Below are positions 27,138-39,045 of a DNA stretch of 64,000 nt, piece by piece (the first letter of the stretch is position 1; every line of letters starts with the position of its first letter). Under the pieces are notes generated by a model. The model saw only the letters and a list, made by a program, of their open reading frames with translations. It searched no databases and was not told the DNA's origin. The DNA is from Terebella lapidaria (lineage: Eukaryota; Annelida; Polychaeta; Terebellida; Terebellidae). A program made the position numbers and the translations under genes. The DNA is taken from assembly GCA_949152475.1 (NCBI GenBank), contig OX424563.1:5367001-5431000 (forward strand). The letters run 5' to 3'.

Positions 27138-30100
27138 GTGAGGAAATGGTTATGGTTACCATAGTTATTGAGCAATATATCAGTGATTGGTTTGTGGTGA
27201 TTGTTACCATGATTACTGGTGTCTAGGAGCCTGCATGCAAACCTCTTGAAACACACTGATGTGGCATCCTTACTGGTGCTGACACCTGGTGTATGATTGC
27301 AGCCAGTGATCTTCAACAACAATACCTGCTTTCATATCTCAGTATCTAAAAAACAGACTAACACAAACAAAGTATCAAATTTTGGGAATTATGAAAGCAA
27401 ACACATAATATTCACATTGCAATTAGTAAAAACTATTTCATTGTTCTAAATTTTCTCTAAGAAATGATATATTCTGTAAGTTACATGTATATTGTCTTTC
27501 TGCCATGTGTTTTTGTGCCATATTCCCCGACTAAAACTTGGAACATTACAATCCTCTGTGCCTGTCTCTGGCTGTTCACTGTGCTTTGTTTTGTATTTTT
27601 CAGTCTGATCAACTGATTTCTTGCTTTTGTGATTGTGCTCCAAAAAAAACAAACCCATTTTCCAAATTTTTTGCTCCTTGTTTGCATCAGCAATTAGCTC
27701 TGCATCTTCACACATTGTGAGTCGCTTTCAAAAAATAAAAATCCGAAATTTCAATTGCTAATAAAGTGTGTGAGCAATCACCCAAGTGGAATCGTTGCCA
27801 TGGAAATGTTAATGGGCGGTGGATTGATGGGAGGCGGTCTGCCCGGTAAATCTTTGTCTTTTCTGACTAACTTTTCATCGTTAAATGTACCTTGCGTGTA
27901 GTTTGTTTATCAGAGTTCTTGTTAAGTATTTTAGCAGGAAATCCCAGCTATGATTTCTAGTCATGTTTCGCACTATTTTTGCACGTTCATTGAAATACAG
28001 AATTCCAATTTAGTAACATTTTGTTCAGGTCACATTCATAAATTTTCAATCCCTTGAAACTGCTATTATTTAGAGGAATTATTTCTTTGAAAAATATAAA
28101 TAATTTAGAATTAATTAAAAGTCTCTCACATGATTGTTAACATGCAAGTGATTGCTGATAGTATGACTCTGTCAATCGTTCGTTAATTAACACAAGTCCT
28201 AGACCAGTGTGATAGATATTGCTACATGTATGTGAACCACACATGTTAGGTGTCACAGTTTGGTATTCATTGTTGTGGCTAGATAGTTAGAAATTATCCA
28301 TGGATATGAGTTTAATTAGGATCTGCGATATTAGTGCACACATAACATGATGTATATTGGTAAGCAGTATCCTTTCAGCATTTATCTGTACAAGAGAGTA
28401 TGTTATTATATTGTATAACTCATTAATGGAGCAAATAAAATGATTATCTCCCTACATTTATTTTAGGAGTAGGAACAGATGTTTCAGCAGCATGTCTAAC
28501 TTACCATTGTGTTTCTATGTTTGTTGATAAGTTATAGATACATGTAAATACAGAATATTTCATGCTGTATATATTTATAAATCTAAATTGTTGACGATAA
28601 AATGACATATAAAATATTTTGTGAATGTGCATGATTCATTTTTAGTTCCAGTCAATTTATAAATATGCACACAATTGTTGTGCATGTCATTGGTATCCTA
28701 GACTTTTTTCAGGAATATTAATTCATGCTCTATAGGCACTGTACAAAGTATTTGATGTTCGTATTGTTATTATGATAATTTTGCAATATCACCGTTGACT
28801 GACTCCACTGAACACTTGTCCCATCTCCTCCCTTCTGCCCAGTAACAATTCCTATAAAGTAATTAAAATGTGATATTTCTTCGTTTGTTTCATATTTCTC
28901 TAACGATAACTCTCCCCTGCCTGTTCTTCCACTCGGCTTTTGTATTCACAGATTCGGGACAAATCGTGAAAATTTTGTATGCAGCCTCCCGAAGATTTTC
29001 TGATATATTTCATTTACCTCACAATATTTTTTCAGCATTACAATTCGGCACAGTACAACCTGCTGTGAGAGGCCATGCTATGCTCTGAGACCACCTTGTG
29101 ATGACCAAATTTCCAGGGAAAAAATCTGTCATGACATTATCCAGACTATTGCTATTATCACGATTATCATGACACTGGTTGCTATGGTATCAGACACAGA
29201 GTAGGTATATGTTGACTGTATCTGCCTTGTTGTGAGCTGATCTCTTGTTCTACCTTGCTCTGTCTCTTATAAAATACAAACACACATCAAATACATGAAC
29301 GTAGTTAACCAAATGAACATTGAAACATTAATCACAACGTTATTGATCTCGCAAAAATAAGCAAACATTTGTTTATACAACCTTTATATGGGAGAATTTT
29401 CGCAACATCTGTTGTTGCTTCGCATTGACTTATTGTGAAATACAGGAAATGATACATGCCGAGGTATTGGTTTACATTGCTGCACACACAAGTCATGGGC
29501 TGGTTGGAGAATGCTTGCAGTTGACTACAGTGTGTGTTACGAAACACCTATGAAATATGTCCTGGATAATAAGGAATCATGACTCCATAGGCTAGTGACC
29601 AAGGGAAAGGATAAATTTGTGTTTGATTTCCTGAACGTGTCGTGATCTCTCTCGATGGGTCTTATAAAAAAAAAAGGTAAAACTGTCCGAATTGTTCTTG
29701 GTGCTCTATGATCACTTTCATAGCTTTATAATGTACATGGTTTGTGAATTCTACCATGTAACCATGGTAACCAGGTAATTAGGCACACAGACATCATGCT
29801 GATTGTAGTGGTATAGATCTATGTATATTGTCATAGAAAGTTTGCATGCAATGAATGATTACTTGATAAATGTAATTTCATCAGAATACTGGTTTTACTA
29901 CATGTATGGTAACACTCCAATCTAACGCATTCGCCAGGCACTCGCTCCATTGCAAGTCATTGACAAACGTGACAAACATGTCTTGAAGTGACTCGGCAGT
30001 TATAATCATAATGTGGTCATACTGATTTTTAGCAATACTTCTCATCATGATGTCACCAATTTGAACATTATGATGGAATAGTTATTTCTGTGATATGATC

Positions 30101-33100
30101 ATAATGCCTCCAAACTTAAAGTATAATGTACTTCAACATGTTCAAGCTACCTAACATTTTAAAGTTGAATTACCGGTATCATAATTATATCAACTTAAGT
30201 TGATATGATTGAAAATGAGATGTGGCTAACATTATCGTATCCCCCAAACAAAGTTCGGCGGATACTGTGGATTTGGATCTGCCACCATACAGATTTTCTT
30301 GTAAATACTCTACAGGTTGCCAATCTGTCTTATGGCAAGATCACGACAACTATCAATTTTGATTGTCAACGCAACCAAAATGGCCGATTGGCGACACATT
30401 ATTCATTCATTATTAGGGAATTTCATATTGATATTGGAATCACCCGAAATGTTGGGGATTGAGCAAGGTTTCTTGTTTCAATCCGGTGACAAGCATTAGT
30501 GGAAAGTATTTGGCAAGAAATAATAAATTTATGGATATTTGAATTATTAGGAGAATTACTTCATGAAATAAAAATAGTTAAGACATGGAACATTTAATAT
30601 TTTGTCTGAAATGAACATATTTGGGGCAACAGGAATGATACACATCAGAGGGATACACCCACATTGTTATCGGCGACCAGAGAACATGAGGAATGATACA
30701 CATCAGAGGGATACACCCACATGGTTATCGGCGACCAGAGAACGTTTAGTTATTTAATATGTATATACAATAGCTGTAGCAGAAGGGTGGTTAGATTGGT
30801 CTTTTGATTATATTTATAAATATTGATATAAGCAGGTAAAACTTCACATTTATTACCAATTTCAAATGTGACATAATCATTATAGAGAATATTGGTTTGT
30901 TATAGAATTAAATTCAGTGAAAACAAATTTCCTCACACCCCAGTTAACAAATGATAAAATTATTCTCATGACTTGGCTTTACCTTTGGTCAATTTATTTA
31001 GAGTTTTGTATGCATGGATGGTATATTTTCAATACATTAATTAATACATGTAGTTAGTTAGGGCCATGAGTCTTTCGTCTACACATGGGGAATGCTTAGA
31101 TACATGTAATTACAAGAAATACATGCACAAAAATACCTTTCTCATACTTATTCTGTTATTTTTGGATATTGGCCAAAGTTATAAACATGTTGCAGCTTGG
31201 CGCATGATTACATTGAAATCATTATAGTAATTAGCCAAAACTGGCGTGATTTCTCAGAAGGATTAAATACGGTAGACCTCCACAATGTATATACATACAC
31301 CAGACGTTATGTCACCCCTCCCAGGCATCCCTCCCGCTCTACCTTAGACGCATTAAACACAATTTCTGATGACATGTACATAAAGTAAGCACGTGTCTAC
31401 AAGATGTGGACTTGCTCTAAATGGTACAAGTCTTGACCCAGACAACCCCTCCCCCCCCCCCCCCCAAGCCTTCACCCCCCCCCCCCCCCTCCCACATCCT
31501 CAGCCAAGCTACATCATGTACATGTAGACTACCACCCACAACTCCAGTACTTAGCGTTTTTGCTGCCGGACTCTAGTCTGTTTATATTTGTATTGTGACT
31601 GTCACGTTGCAGTCGGTAAATCAGGCCACGAAGTGTTATCAGGGAAATCTCTGCTGATGATAAGATACTCCCCAGAGACTGATAACAAATATAGTTACCC
31701 CTACGGCGCTCAGGTAGAAATCTAGTTGTCGATCGCTTTCTGATTGAGTGGGGCCAACTTGTACCGATTCTTGTGTGAGAAAAAAACCCACGGAAACAGA
31801 TCTGAAATCGTGGGTGACCATTGAGGCATGCCATGCAGGATATGTTCATTACTTGGTTGGATATGAAACATATATTATCCGAGACATTGAGTGCGTATTC
31901 ATGGAATACATATCAGGCAAACAGGAACAGGAAAGATGATGTGTTTATATACATAGTTTCTGAGTATACATGTTTGGAATATCTAGCCTTGATTGGCTGT
32001 GTGGATGAATAAACCTGTACTGTATATAAGTGTGAGAGACTGAGTGAGCTAGCAGAATGGCATTCTCCATGAAGGCCCTAACATCTTCCATGGGCCCCCT
32101 CGGAAAGTTGAAAAAGGACTTCGACGATATGTTTGGAGGTGAGTTACTGGTTTCTGACATTTATGCGGCGTAGCATTCGAAGACCATCAATCAATAACCA
32201 ATTGAAGGCTTACCTGCTTGTACTGTATGTAATGATTGTGTACACAATACACATGATATGCATAGGCATTGTATTGAGTGTGAGATGGGTTTATCTCGCA
32301 TGAGCCTTTGGGCGAGGCCCAGATTTGGAGACGAGTGTCGACATAAACCCATCTTGTACTCAAAACAATGCCATGTGCATTTTATCGCCCGACTTCAGTA
32401 CTTACAGGTGTTCAAGTTGTCCAAAACACAGGAAATATTCAGAAAATCATCACATTCCAAGCCGAAACAAAAGCCATTTATCCAGTGTTTACTTGACATT
32501 AGTTACATAGCGTTTCCAATGATGACGTTTTCAAATTTCGTTTACGTAATTTGCTTGACAACCTCAGAGTGTGAGATGGGTTTTGCCCACCCATGGTGTC
32601 CAGTGGTGAGATGAGCAGTAGACGGCGAGAAGGTTAAAATTGTTTATCTATTTCATCACTTGGTGAATCACAAAGAGTTGACAGAATAAACTACCAGATG
32701 TGCTCAATGTGCTCAACATGCTCAAGTTTCTTGGCCACGCTTATTATGATGATCTCATATACACATTATAGTCTGGATAAAAAATACACGCATGCACCAT
32801 GAACTGCACCCTTCCCCTCGTTCCATGCTCACGATCATGCTAATTTCTTATCAGACACATGTTAATTACATGATGTACGTATACACAGGAACCCACTTAC
32901 ATTCAGCACTAGTTTGATGCATATATTATGTTGTTGTATGTTGGATTTTGTTTGACAGGAGTTCTGTGGATATTGTTAGATATCAGTCGGAAAAACTCCC
33001 TCTCAGAGGGACATTTGAAATTTCGTAATGATTGGTTGATAACTGATCAGCAGGCCTGGTGCTCTAGTGACTATCTCATAAATATTGTTTGTTATATACA

Positions 33101-35429
33101 TTTTGTATTGTCTATTGTTTGTTATATATTGTCTATTGTTTGTTTTCTATTGTCTATTGTGTGTGTGTGGAATATTAAACTGATATTTTATGTTCCTTCG
33201 ACAGGTACGCAGGAAAACATGTAAAATATTTGTGCAAAATATATTTTAATAATAGACTGATAACTGATATAGAAAAATTTCCACTACTATTCGTTGACCA
33301 GGTGCGCTGGGAGACAAGGACGGGGATGAGGAGAAGAAGGAGGGAGCCGAGGGGGAGGAGGAGGATCCGGAAATCGCTGAAGCACGACGAGAGGCCGAGC
33401 AAAAACGACAGGAGCGACACGCCAAGGCAGAGGCTGAGAGGGAAGAGATGCGACAGTCCATCCGAGACAAGGTGATAGACCGCTCAAAACTCTAACAGTC
33501 TAATAGTCAGAACACTAAGTCTTGCTGGTCAGACCTAATGTAGATTGGGTGAAGCCATACAATGCAGATCTATTCTGTTTTGATATCATGATACTGAGAA
33601 ATCTGGGTTCAATAACATGAAGTGTACATCAACATACTAGTTTACAAATAATCAAGCGAGGTAGCTGCGTACATGTAAATGTCTAATGTAATAAATGTTG
33701 AGATCACAGTTGATCCAGACCAACTCGCTATTTCTGCCTGTCACTGTACATGTAGGACTCCGGACTAACCCGCTATTCCTCTCTTCTCCCTCTCACTGCA
33801 GTACGGCATCAAGAAGAAGGAGCTGCCACCGAAGGAAGAGGACCTCGGGATGGATGGCCGTCTGGGACGCAAGAAGAAAACCGCGGCAGAGTTTGCGGCG
33901 GAGGCAAACGCAGACGAGGAAGAGGATGAGTTCTCAAGTAAATTCTCGTCTCTCTGCTGCTGTATGAACTTTATCTAGCGTTCGTCCGTCCGTGCGTCTG
34001 TACGTGCGTGCAGTCAGTCAAACAGTGCGGTGGTGAACGTTCTTGTGTATATATATCAGTTACCGTGGTGATCAGTCTGTGGATGGCTCCGCTCCCTTTG
34101 CTTGTATCTTTTAAAACCTCCAAACCCCAGTAACTAATGACTCACTCACTCATGTACGCTTGCTCGCTAACACACGCTAAATAACGTAGTGCAGCCTGCT
34201 TCAAGACAAGAAAGTGTTCGAGATTGTAGCAATGCCGAGGAGTGTAGTGGTCTTAGCTAATGAAAACGAATCAATGTAAATTTAAGCCATTATCATACCT
34301 TGTTCGCCATATTTCATAGCTGTACATAACGCCACTGTCGCATTTGCGTTGAGTAGAGGCCGAGATGCAAGGCGAGGTAGTTGTTATCAACTTGTAGTTT
34401 GATCAAGGTTTGACCAATGTTCTTATGATAACACCTTAACAAAAACTACTCCTACATACTCATTCTGACCGTTGATGGTCACAATTGTGTAGATATACTC
34501 GATGGAAGATGTAGGTCTGTTACCCCATGTGGTCGTACACTCGGGAGATTCATGTGTTCAGACGAGTTGTATTAGTGAAACTGTTGTCAGATTGTTGTCA
34601 TGTTTAACAATTCTCAACTTATTGCGCAATGCAAAATATTTATGAAATCATTGTGTGGCCACTGGCTGATCATTTGTCACATGTAGTCATAATGGAGTGT
34701 ATCAACATATTTTGTGTGACATTGTTGGTCACATCAAAAATTTATTCCATTATTCAGATTTCACTGTTTTCACATTTTTTTTTTTGTTCAATTTGATCAT
34801 CTAGATGGTAGTGATTATGCTGGAGTTGAGGTTATTGATATATTGTGACATCAGTCAGTTTGTAGCCTGTGTATTAACTAGTCATGTCTTATAATCTAGT
34901 CACAAGCTCAGCTGTATTGAAATACACTATTTATGGGACATTTATGTGAGGTTTGAGCGGGCAAAAGTCAAGCGACTACAACATTTACTATCATCACACA
35001 CTTATTCCCAAAGTATATCTTGGAACTAGTTCTGCACACGCTGAGAAGTGCATCATTCTTAACTGCTGATTCCACATCAGGGTTAATTGTTCTTGTCAGT
35101 TTGTCTAGAATCAGGACTGACAGTAAAACTTTCAATTGAACTTCACCATGTCCATGATGCCTGGTCAGAATATACAATATGTGTGATAGTTCTGCAGTTT
35201 AAAGCAGTTTACGTGTAAGCCTTTCTAACACAAGTAGCCGAATGAAAAGGTCAATAACCTGTTGTCATTGACAACAGTTTTAGTGTAGAAATAAAGAGAA
35301 AGTTGCATTGTTTTTGCAGGCACTGGTTTCCCCAAAAATCTGGACGAATTTAAAACCAAAGTTACCGCGCTCCCCGGTACAGTTATGACTAGCGTCACAG
35401 AGGCTACAGAGAAGTGTACAGTACAGTGA
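27083..35429 (+). CDS. cpx: complexin, multi-exon gene with alternative first exons
   Basis: Complexin binds the assembled SNARE complex at presynaptic terminals, clamping spontaneous fusion and supporting calcium-triggered release. The coding parts are 27083-27137 or 32057-32138, then 33302-33471, 33802-33937 and 35320-35429; all junctions are GT-AG and in phase. The isoform from 27083 has 156 residues and the one from 32057 has 165, a little longer than the fly protein. An acidic accessory region (about residues 24-40) leads into the central helix ending in EEMRQSIRDKYGIKKK. The residues that contact SNAREs in mammalian complexin-1 (R48, R59, R63, I66, Y70) are all present, here R54, R65, R69, I72 and Y76; position Y52 is His. 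The protein ends in CTVQ, a CaaX-type farnesylation signal comparable to the fly tail CVMQ. Family assignment is firm. The transcription start and full 3' UTR are not resolved. Confidence 0.95.
27800..27845 (+). CDS. possible third alternative first exon of complexin
   Basis: ATG in a GCCATGG context opens a short Met/Gly-rich peptide (MEMLMGGGLMGGGLP) and ends in phase 1 before GTAAAT, just as exons A and B do, so it could splice in frame to 33302. The peptide has no similarity I recognise to known complexin N-termini. Phase and a donor alone can arise by chance. Confidence 0.2.
29758..29771. promoter_or_regulatory. X-box-like palindrome in complexin intron
   Basis: GTAACCATGGTAAC is a perfect 14-bp palindrome of the RFX X-box type. 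Confidence 0.35.
30187..30206. repeat. perfect 20-bp palindrome
   Basis: ATATCAACTT joined to its exact complement AAGTTGATAT, about 30 bp before the hairpin at 30237. Confidence 0.85.
30237..30570 (+). mobile_element. fragment of the hairpin-ended repeat family
   Basis: Opens with the 29-nt hairpin (one change from the copy at 59763), followed by the same phrases: CGGCGGATACTGTGGATTTG, then GATTTTCTTGT and CTCTACAGGTTGC. The tandem units that follow in the larger copies are mostly missing. The right boundary is approximate. Confidence 0.7.
30631..30743. repeat. 58-bp tandem duplication
   Basis: Two nearly identical copies beginning AGGAATGATACACATCAGAG, at 30631 and 30689; recent. Confidence 0.9.
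31446..31494. repeat. paired poly-C tracts
   Basis: Two long runs of C separated by AAGCCTTCA. The complementary strand is a strong quadruplex-forming candidate. It lies about 560 bp before complexin exon B. Run lengths are error-prone in assembly. Confidence 0.85.
32023..32030 (+). promoter_or_regulatory. TATA-like element before complexin exon B
   Basis: TATATAAG lies 27 bp before the ATG at 32057, with an inverted CCAAT box (GATTGGCT) near 31991. If used, the 5' UTR would be extremely short, so this is uncertain. The alternative is an acceptor at CTAGCAG just before the ATG. Confidence 0.3.
32057..32138 (+). CDS. cpx: complexin first coding exon B
   Basis: ATG at 32057 opens MAFSMKALTSSMGPLGKLKK and ends FDDMFG plus one base, before donor GTGAGT. 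Phase and acceptor match exon A, so it is a mutually exclusive alternative N-terminus. Its MxFxMK start resembles vertebrate complexin-1 (MEFVMK) rather than the fly form. The N-terminus of complexin controls facilitation of release, so the two forms may differ in activity. It may be transcribed from its own promoter or joined through the CTAGCAG acceptor at 32049-32055. Confidence 0.8.
32139..33301 (+). other. complexin intron
   Basis: No coding sequence. A low-complexity run of TCTATTGTTTGTT-type repeats occupies about 33065-33170. The acceptor is TTGACCAG at 33301. Confidence 0.7.
33302..33471 (+). CDS. cpx: complexin exon with accessory and central helix
   Basis: Two bases complete the Gly codon from either first exon, then 56 codons run from ALGDKDGDEEKKEG to MRQSIRDK. 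The donor GTGATA is in phase 0. It carries the acidic accessory region and most of the SNARE-binding helix, with the Arg residues at the SNARE-contact positions. Confidence 0.95.
33802..33937 (+). CDS. cpx: complexin exon, YGIKKK segment
   Basis: After a strong polypyrimidine acceptor (CTCTCACTGCAG), YGIKKKELPPKEEDL continues the central helix. Then comes GRKKKTAAEFAAEANADEE, matching the fly RKKKTPEELAAEAEQEE segment. It ends in phase 1 before GTAAAT. Confidence 0.95.
33938..35319 (+). other. complexin intron
   Basis: No coding sequence seen. There are CGT-rich simple sequence near 33979 and otherwise AT-rich DNA. It ends at TTGTTTTTGCAG. Confidence 0.7.
35320..35429 (+). CDS. cpx: complexin last exon with CaaX tail
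   Basis: Phase-1 acceptor; codes TGFPKNLDEFKTKVTALPG and ends ATEKCTVQ then TGA. The KNxxxxF and EKC...Q layout follows the fly C-terminus. The terminal CTVQ predicts farnesylation, which in fly anchors complexin to vesicle membranes. Confidence 0.93.
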
Positions 35430-35623
35430 CCTTTGACCCCAAATATGACCTCCTGTGTCCGGGCATGGTGCCAAATATTGATAGTAAGTTGGCCGTTTTC
35501 TATTTGTCACGGGTAGTTCAATAGATTGCTGTGTTATATTTTGTAGATGTCACAGAAACAGTCGCATTATAAAATGATTTATATTTGGATGTAATTATCT
35601 TTTGTTGAATTAGAATACAAAAA

Positions 35624-35629
35624 AATAAA
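35624..35629 (+). terminator. candidate AATAAA polyadenylation signal of complexin
   Basis: First AATAAA after the stop, 195 bp downstream. Other signals lie farther on, so the 3' UTR may be longer. Confidence 0.45.
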
Positions 35630-38514
35630 ATGAACTTTTCTTAGAATGATACAAGTAGCAAAATATATTAATTATTGGTTGTTGTTTGCTTATACAAATG
35701 GAAGTAATTAACCAAATAGTTCACTTCCAATGAATATCCGTACAAACATAGCCCATGTATATGTATTAGAAGGTTGACATGCTATATATCATTAGTCATG
35801 TGACCTGCGTTTAATGTCTGTAGTGTAGGCTCCGTAGCACTGCCAAATTGAACATGAACAATTATAAATTGCCCATTTGATATTGTGTTTGATGTTTGCA
35901 TTTTACTAAGTTCTTCTTTTTTAACTTTATCAATGTTAGAAAGGAACAGATAGTTGTTGAATACAATATCTGAATGATAATATTTGCACATGATCTTATG
36001 CTATTTGATACATGTAGCTAAGTGTCCCTAAAAAGCATTTGAATGCATACTGATCAGGAGTAAAATTTTAATGTAAATACATGTACTGTTACGGCATGTA
36101 CATAGATCACGATATGACATTGATCGATAGGACACAAAAAATGTAAGATGAGTAAGTTCAATTTACAGGGTATTTTGTGCCTAAAATGTTGAAGGTTGCA
36201 AATATTTCACTGTAGTTGCACAAGAAACATTGCTTTTATTGGCACCAAACATCATTGACCATGCACTATTGGCCATACAGTATATCCCAAAACAAGCTGT
36301 TTCACACAACCTTGCATTAACCAGCTCTTCTGGTATTATCTTACCATTGAATAATTTACATGATTTACACATACAAAATTGTATGCCTTAGGAAAAGACT
36401 TTGCATTTTAGTCAAATATTTTGTAAATATTTAATAATATATATGTAATATACAATATTTATGACAGTTGTTATTGCCTTATCATTAGATATACATGTAG
36501 TGAATGGTCGTCGTAACTGTTGAGTCAATGATGTTAAATAAGGAAGGCTTTCACAAATTCTATGTTTTAATGTGGCCTTGGGGTGCATTGTCTTTATTTG
36601 CAAATTCGAGTCCAACATATGTAGCTATTAACTGTGTGTGTAAATTAAATATCCCTGAAACCATGCTCGATTCGTAATACTTACAAAAAGTACCATGATA
36701 TACCTTCAATGGTTATTCAGATATCCATCAAACTTTTACACTGGTTCGGAAAGTGTTTCGTGGGGAGAGTCGAGTATTCTCTGATAGGTTGTTTGCTTGA
36801 GAAGAGAACCGCTGTATAGTGAATAAGTGTTTAGATCTGTGTGCTGGCTGCAGTAGAAGATATCTCTGCATTTGCATGTCATCGTTAGTTGTCACTGGCT
36901 GTGAGTGTTACACAAACCATGAGTACCTTTACAACAAAACGAATGTTTATGTGTGTGTGTGTGTGTGTGTGTGTTGTATATAGCAATGAAATATTACTTT
37001 AACATGTTAGGAATTTACATGTGAACCATACAATATCTGTAGTATTATGAGTAAATATATGAATATTGTTCTTGAAGTATATTATGTACTGTATATAATT
37101 CAATGAGAAATATTTAGTGTCAAAATGCAGCCATGTAATCAGTTTTACACAATATTTCTTTTTTTCACTCCTTCCTTCATGTTAGCTCACAGTTATCTTC
37201 AGAATACATGTGTGATCTCAAAGTATGTCGGCACTGTGCTCTTTAATTCAGTTAGTCTAACTCAGTTAGTTGTCAACTGGACGATTCCGGCCTCGTGTAA
37301 TATCTTGTCCCTTGTCGATAGCAAGTAATCAGTCGTCTTGAAGGGTGATAGAACTTATTGATTTTGACCTGGCGGATGAAAATGTATCAAAGAATTGTAT
37401 TCTTCATTCGAGGCAAAGAATTTAATGTCCTGATACAACTCAACTTGATGTTACCTTGATGTTACATTTATCTTGAATAGACTTGTTTATCATAGGAACT
37501 TGAATTGCTAACAATAACATAGAACCTTTTAGAATTTCTGGTTATGTATTGTACCACAGAGCAGATTGGTGACTTGGGAGGCTTATAATTACTTGTTTTG
37601 TGTTATTTATAAAACTTCAGTTATGAATATTGTTATTTAATTGTATATCACTGCATACATGTATGTTTTGTTATGTGATTAAAAATGTTATTAAAGCCAT
37701 TGAATGTGGTAAAAAGACGTGAAGTATTACTGTTTTTCGAAAGTACACTGTATATCTATCTTACGGTCAGTGTAAGTCAGCTGTACGCTTCAATATTGCT
37801 GAAAAAATACCACAACGAAATAATGCTCAAAGATTTACTCAACATCCCAAGGCAAACCCCTGGAGAGGACAAGCCCCTCACACCACACACATACACGATC
37901 TTTCCAGAAAAATAATGATGTAATAATCAGCCTTGTACAAAAAAATTAACAAATAGTTAAGATCCTCAATCATCCCTAATACATGATGTCTCTAGTATTA
38001 GTATAATCACTAATCTTATGTATGATTACTGACACACTTAGCTACTGAAAACCTGGACTGACTTACTATCAACTGAAAGCTATCAAGAATAGCCTCCAAT
38101 ACATGCATGATGACTGTAGCCTGCTTCTGCACATATTGGAACAGTGTACAAATTCTGCTTCATTGTTGTTATGGATTGAATTTCAGAAACTAAATGCAAT
38201 AATTGCATGATAATTTGATTTGACTAAGATTTTCGGCTGGTTTCTAATTTCTGGATATCCTTGCAAAATATGTACACTGACAAATGTTTGATTGAGCACT
38301 ATACATAACCTTATATACATTCGAATCACAATACTGTAATGGAGTTGCTGGCATGATTGTACTAGGGTTTCCTTGGATCACCAATGACCAACCTATTGCT
38401 GCATGCTGAGGTCTAGAGTGTAGACAAGCTTTCTGTCTTAGAGGTACTTATAAACGGTATACTGAACTTGGCTATTTGTAATATGGATAGATTAGGAACA
38501 AGTCTTTATGGCAG
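35630..38514. other. non-coding 3' flank of complexin
   Basis: AT-rich, no conserved coding sequence; a (GT)n tract lies at 36951-36974. It may contain a long 3' UTR or the intron leading to the candidate exons at 38515. Confidence 0.55.
36951..36974. repeat. (GT)n microsatellite
   Basis: Twelve GT units. Confidence 0.95.
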
Positions 38515-38611
38515 AACTACAAAAGGAATATGTTTTTATTTGATGGGGAGTACTGCCTGGTGCCGGAGGATGAAGACTTGGCGTCAGCAGACAATCGTCG
38601 CCAGGAGGCAG
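38515..38611 (+). CDS. candidate exon of unknown 3'-end transcript
   Basis: After TTTATGGCAG the frame reads NYKRNMFLFDGEYCLVPEDE, then DLASADNRRQEA, and ends in phase 1 before GTAAAG at 38612. Acidic, polar text of this kind is unusual in the surrounding non-coding DNA. The acceptor is phase 0, which matches the end of the complexin exon at 33471 but not that at 33937. Whether it belongs to complexin, to another gene, or starts at the internal Met is open. Confidence 0.35.
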
Positions 38612-38683
38612 GTAAAGTCAGGACAGAGTAACGCTATACATTGTGACCTCCCTAACTGTGTCCTGTCCGTTTGTGTGTTGCAG

Positions 38684-38757
38684 GAAAACCCAGCGACAGA
38701 AGTCCAACCACCAAGCAATCCAAGACTTCAGCCCTGCTGTGCTGCTGTCGAAGGTGA
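38684..38757 (+). CDS. candidate terminal exon ending LLCCCRR
   Basis: A good acceptor (TTGTGTGTTGCAG) is followed in matching phase by GKPSDRSPTTKQSK, then TSALLCCCRR and TGA at 38755. A polybasic/Ser-Thr stretch ending in three adjacent Cys is what a palmitoylated membrane-anchor tail looks like. AATAAA at 39020 lies 263 bp downstream. I do not recognise the protein. Confidence 0.35.
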
Positions 38758-39019
38758 AGGTCATCCAGTGCAGCAAGGTCAAGGTCATTGTCCCAACGCT
38801 AGAGGTCACAGCTGCTCCACTGCAGGGCAAAGTCAGCTTCACGTCATTGCCATGGAAGGTTCCGGTGGTTGGGGTTTTGAAGCACAAGGTCAAAGTCACC
38901 ATATTCTTGAACAAGGTCAAGGTCACACTTCAATGAAATCGTGTCATTCCTGTCCACAGGAGGTCATACATAAAACAGGGGTCAATCTGTTATCTCCTCT
39001 CATTATTCTGACTGTTGTC

Positions 39020-39025
39020 AATAAA
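39020..39025 (+). terminator. AATAAA polyadenylation signal
   Basis: Follows the candidate terminal exon by about 260 bp and is itself followed by a T-rich run, as at a real cleavage site. Confidence 0.4.
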
Positions 39026-39045
39026 TGTTTTCTTTTACTGTAAAT

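Larger units (their letters stand above)
27846..32022 (+). other. complexin intron
   Basis: AT-rich, with no conserved coding sequence. It holds an X-box palindrome, a perfect 20-bp palindrome, a fragment of the hairpin-ended repeat family, a 58-bp tandem duplication and two long poly-C runs, listed separately. Confidence 0.6.

Noticed and set aside
38468-39043. 191-codon open frame overlapping the candidate exons
   Set aside because: It reads straight through a consensus donor and acceptor and its protein looks random; the spliced frame is better supported.
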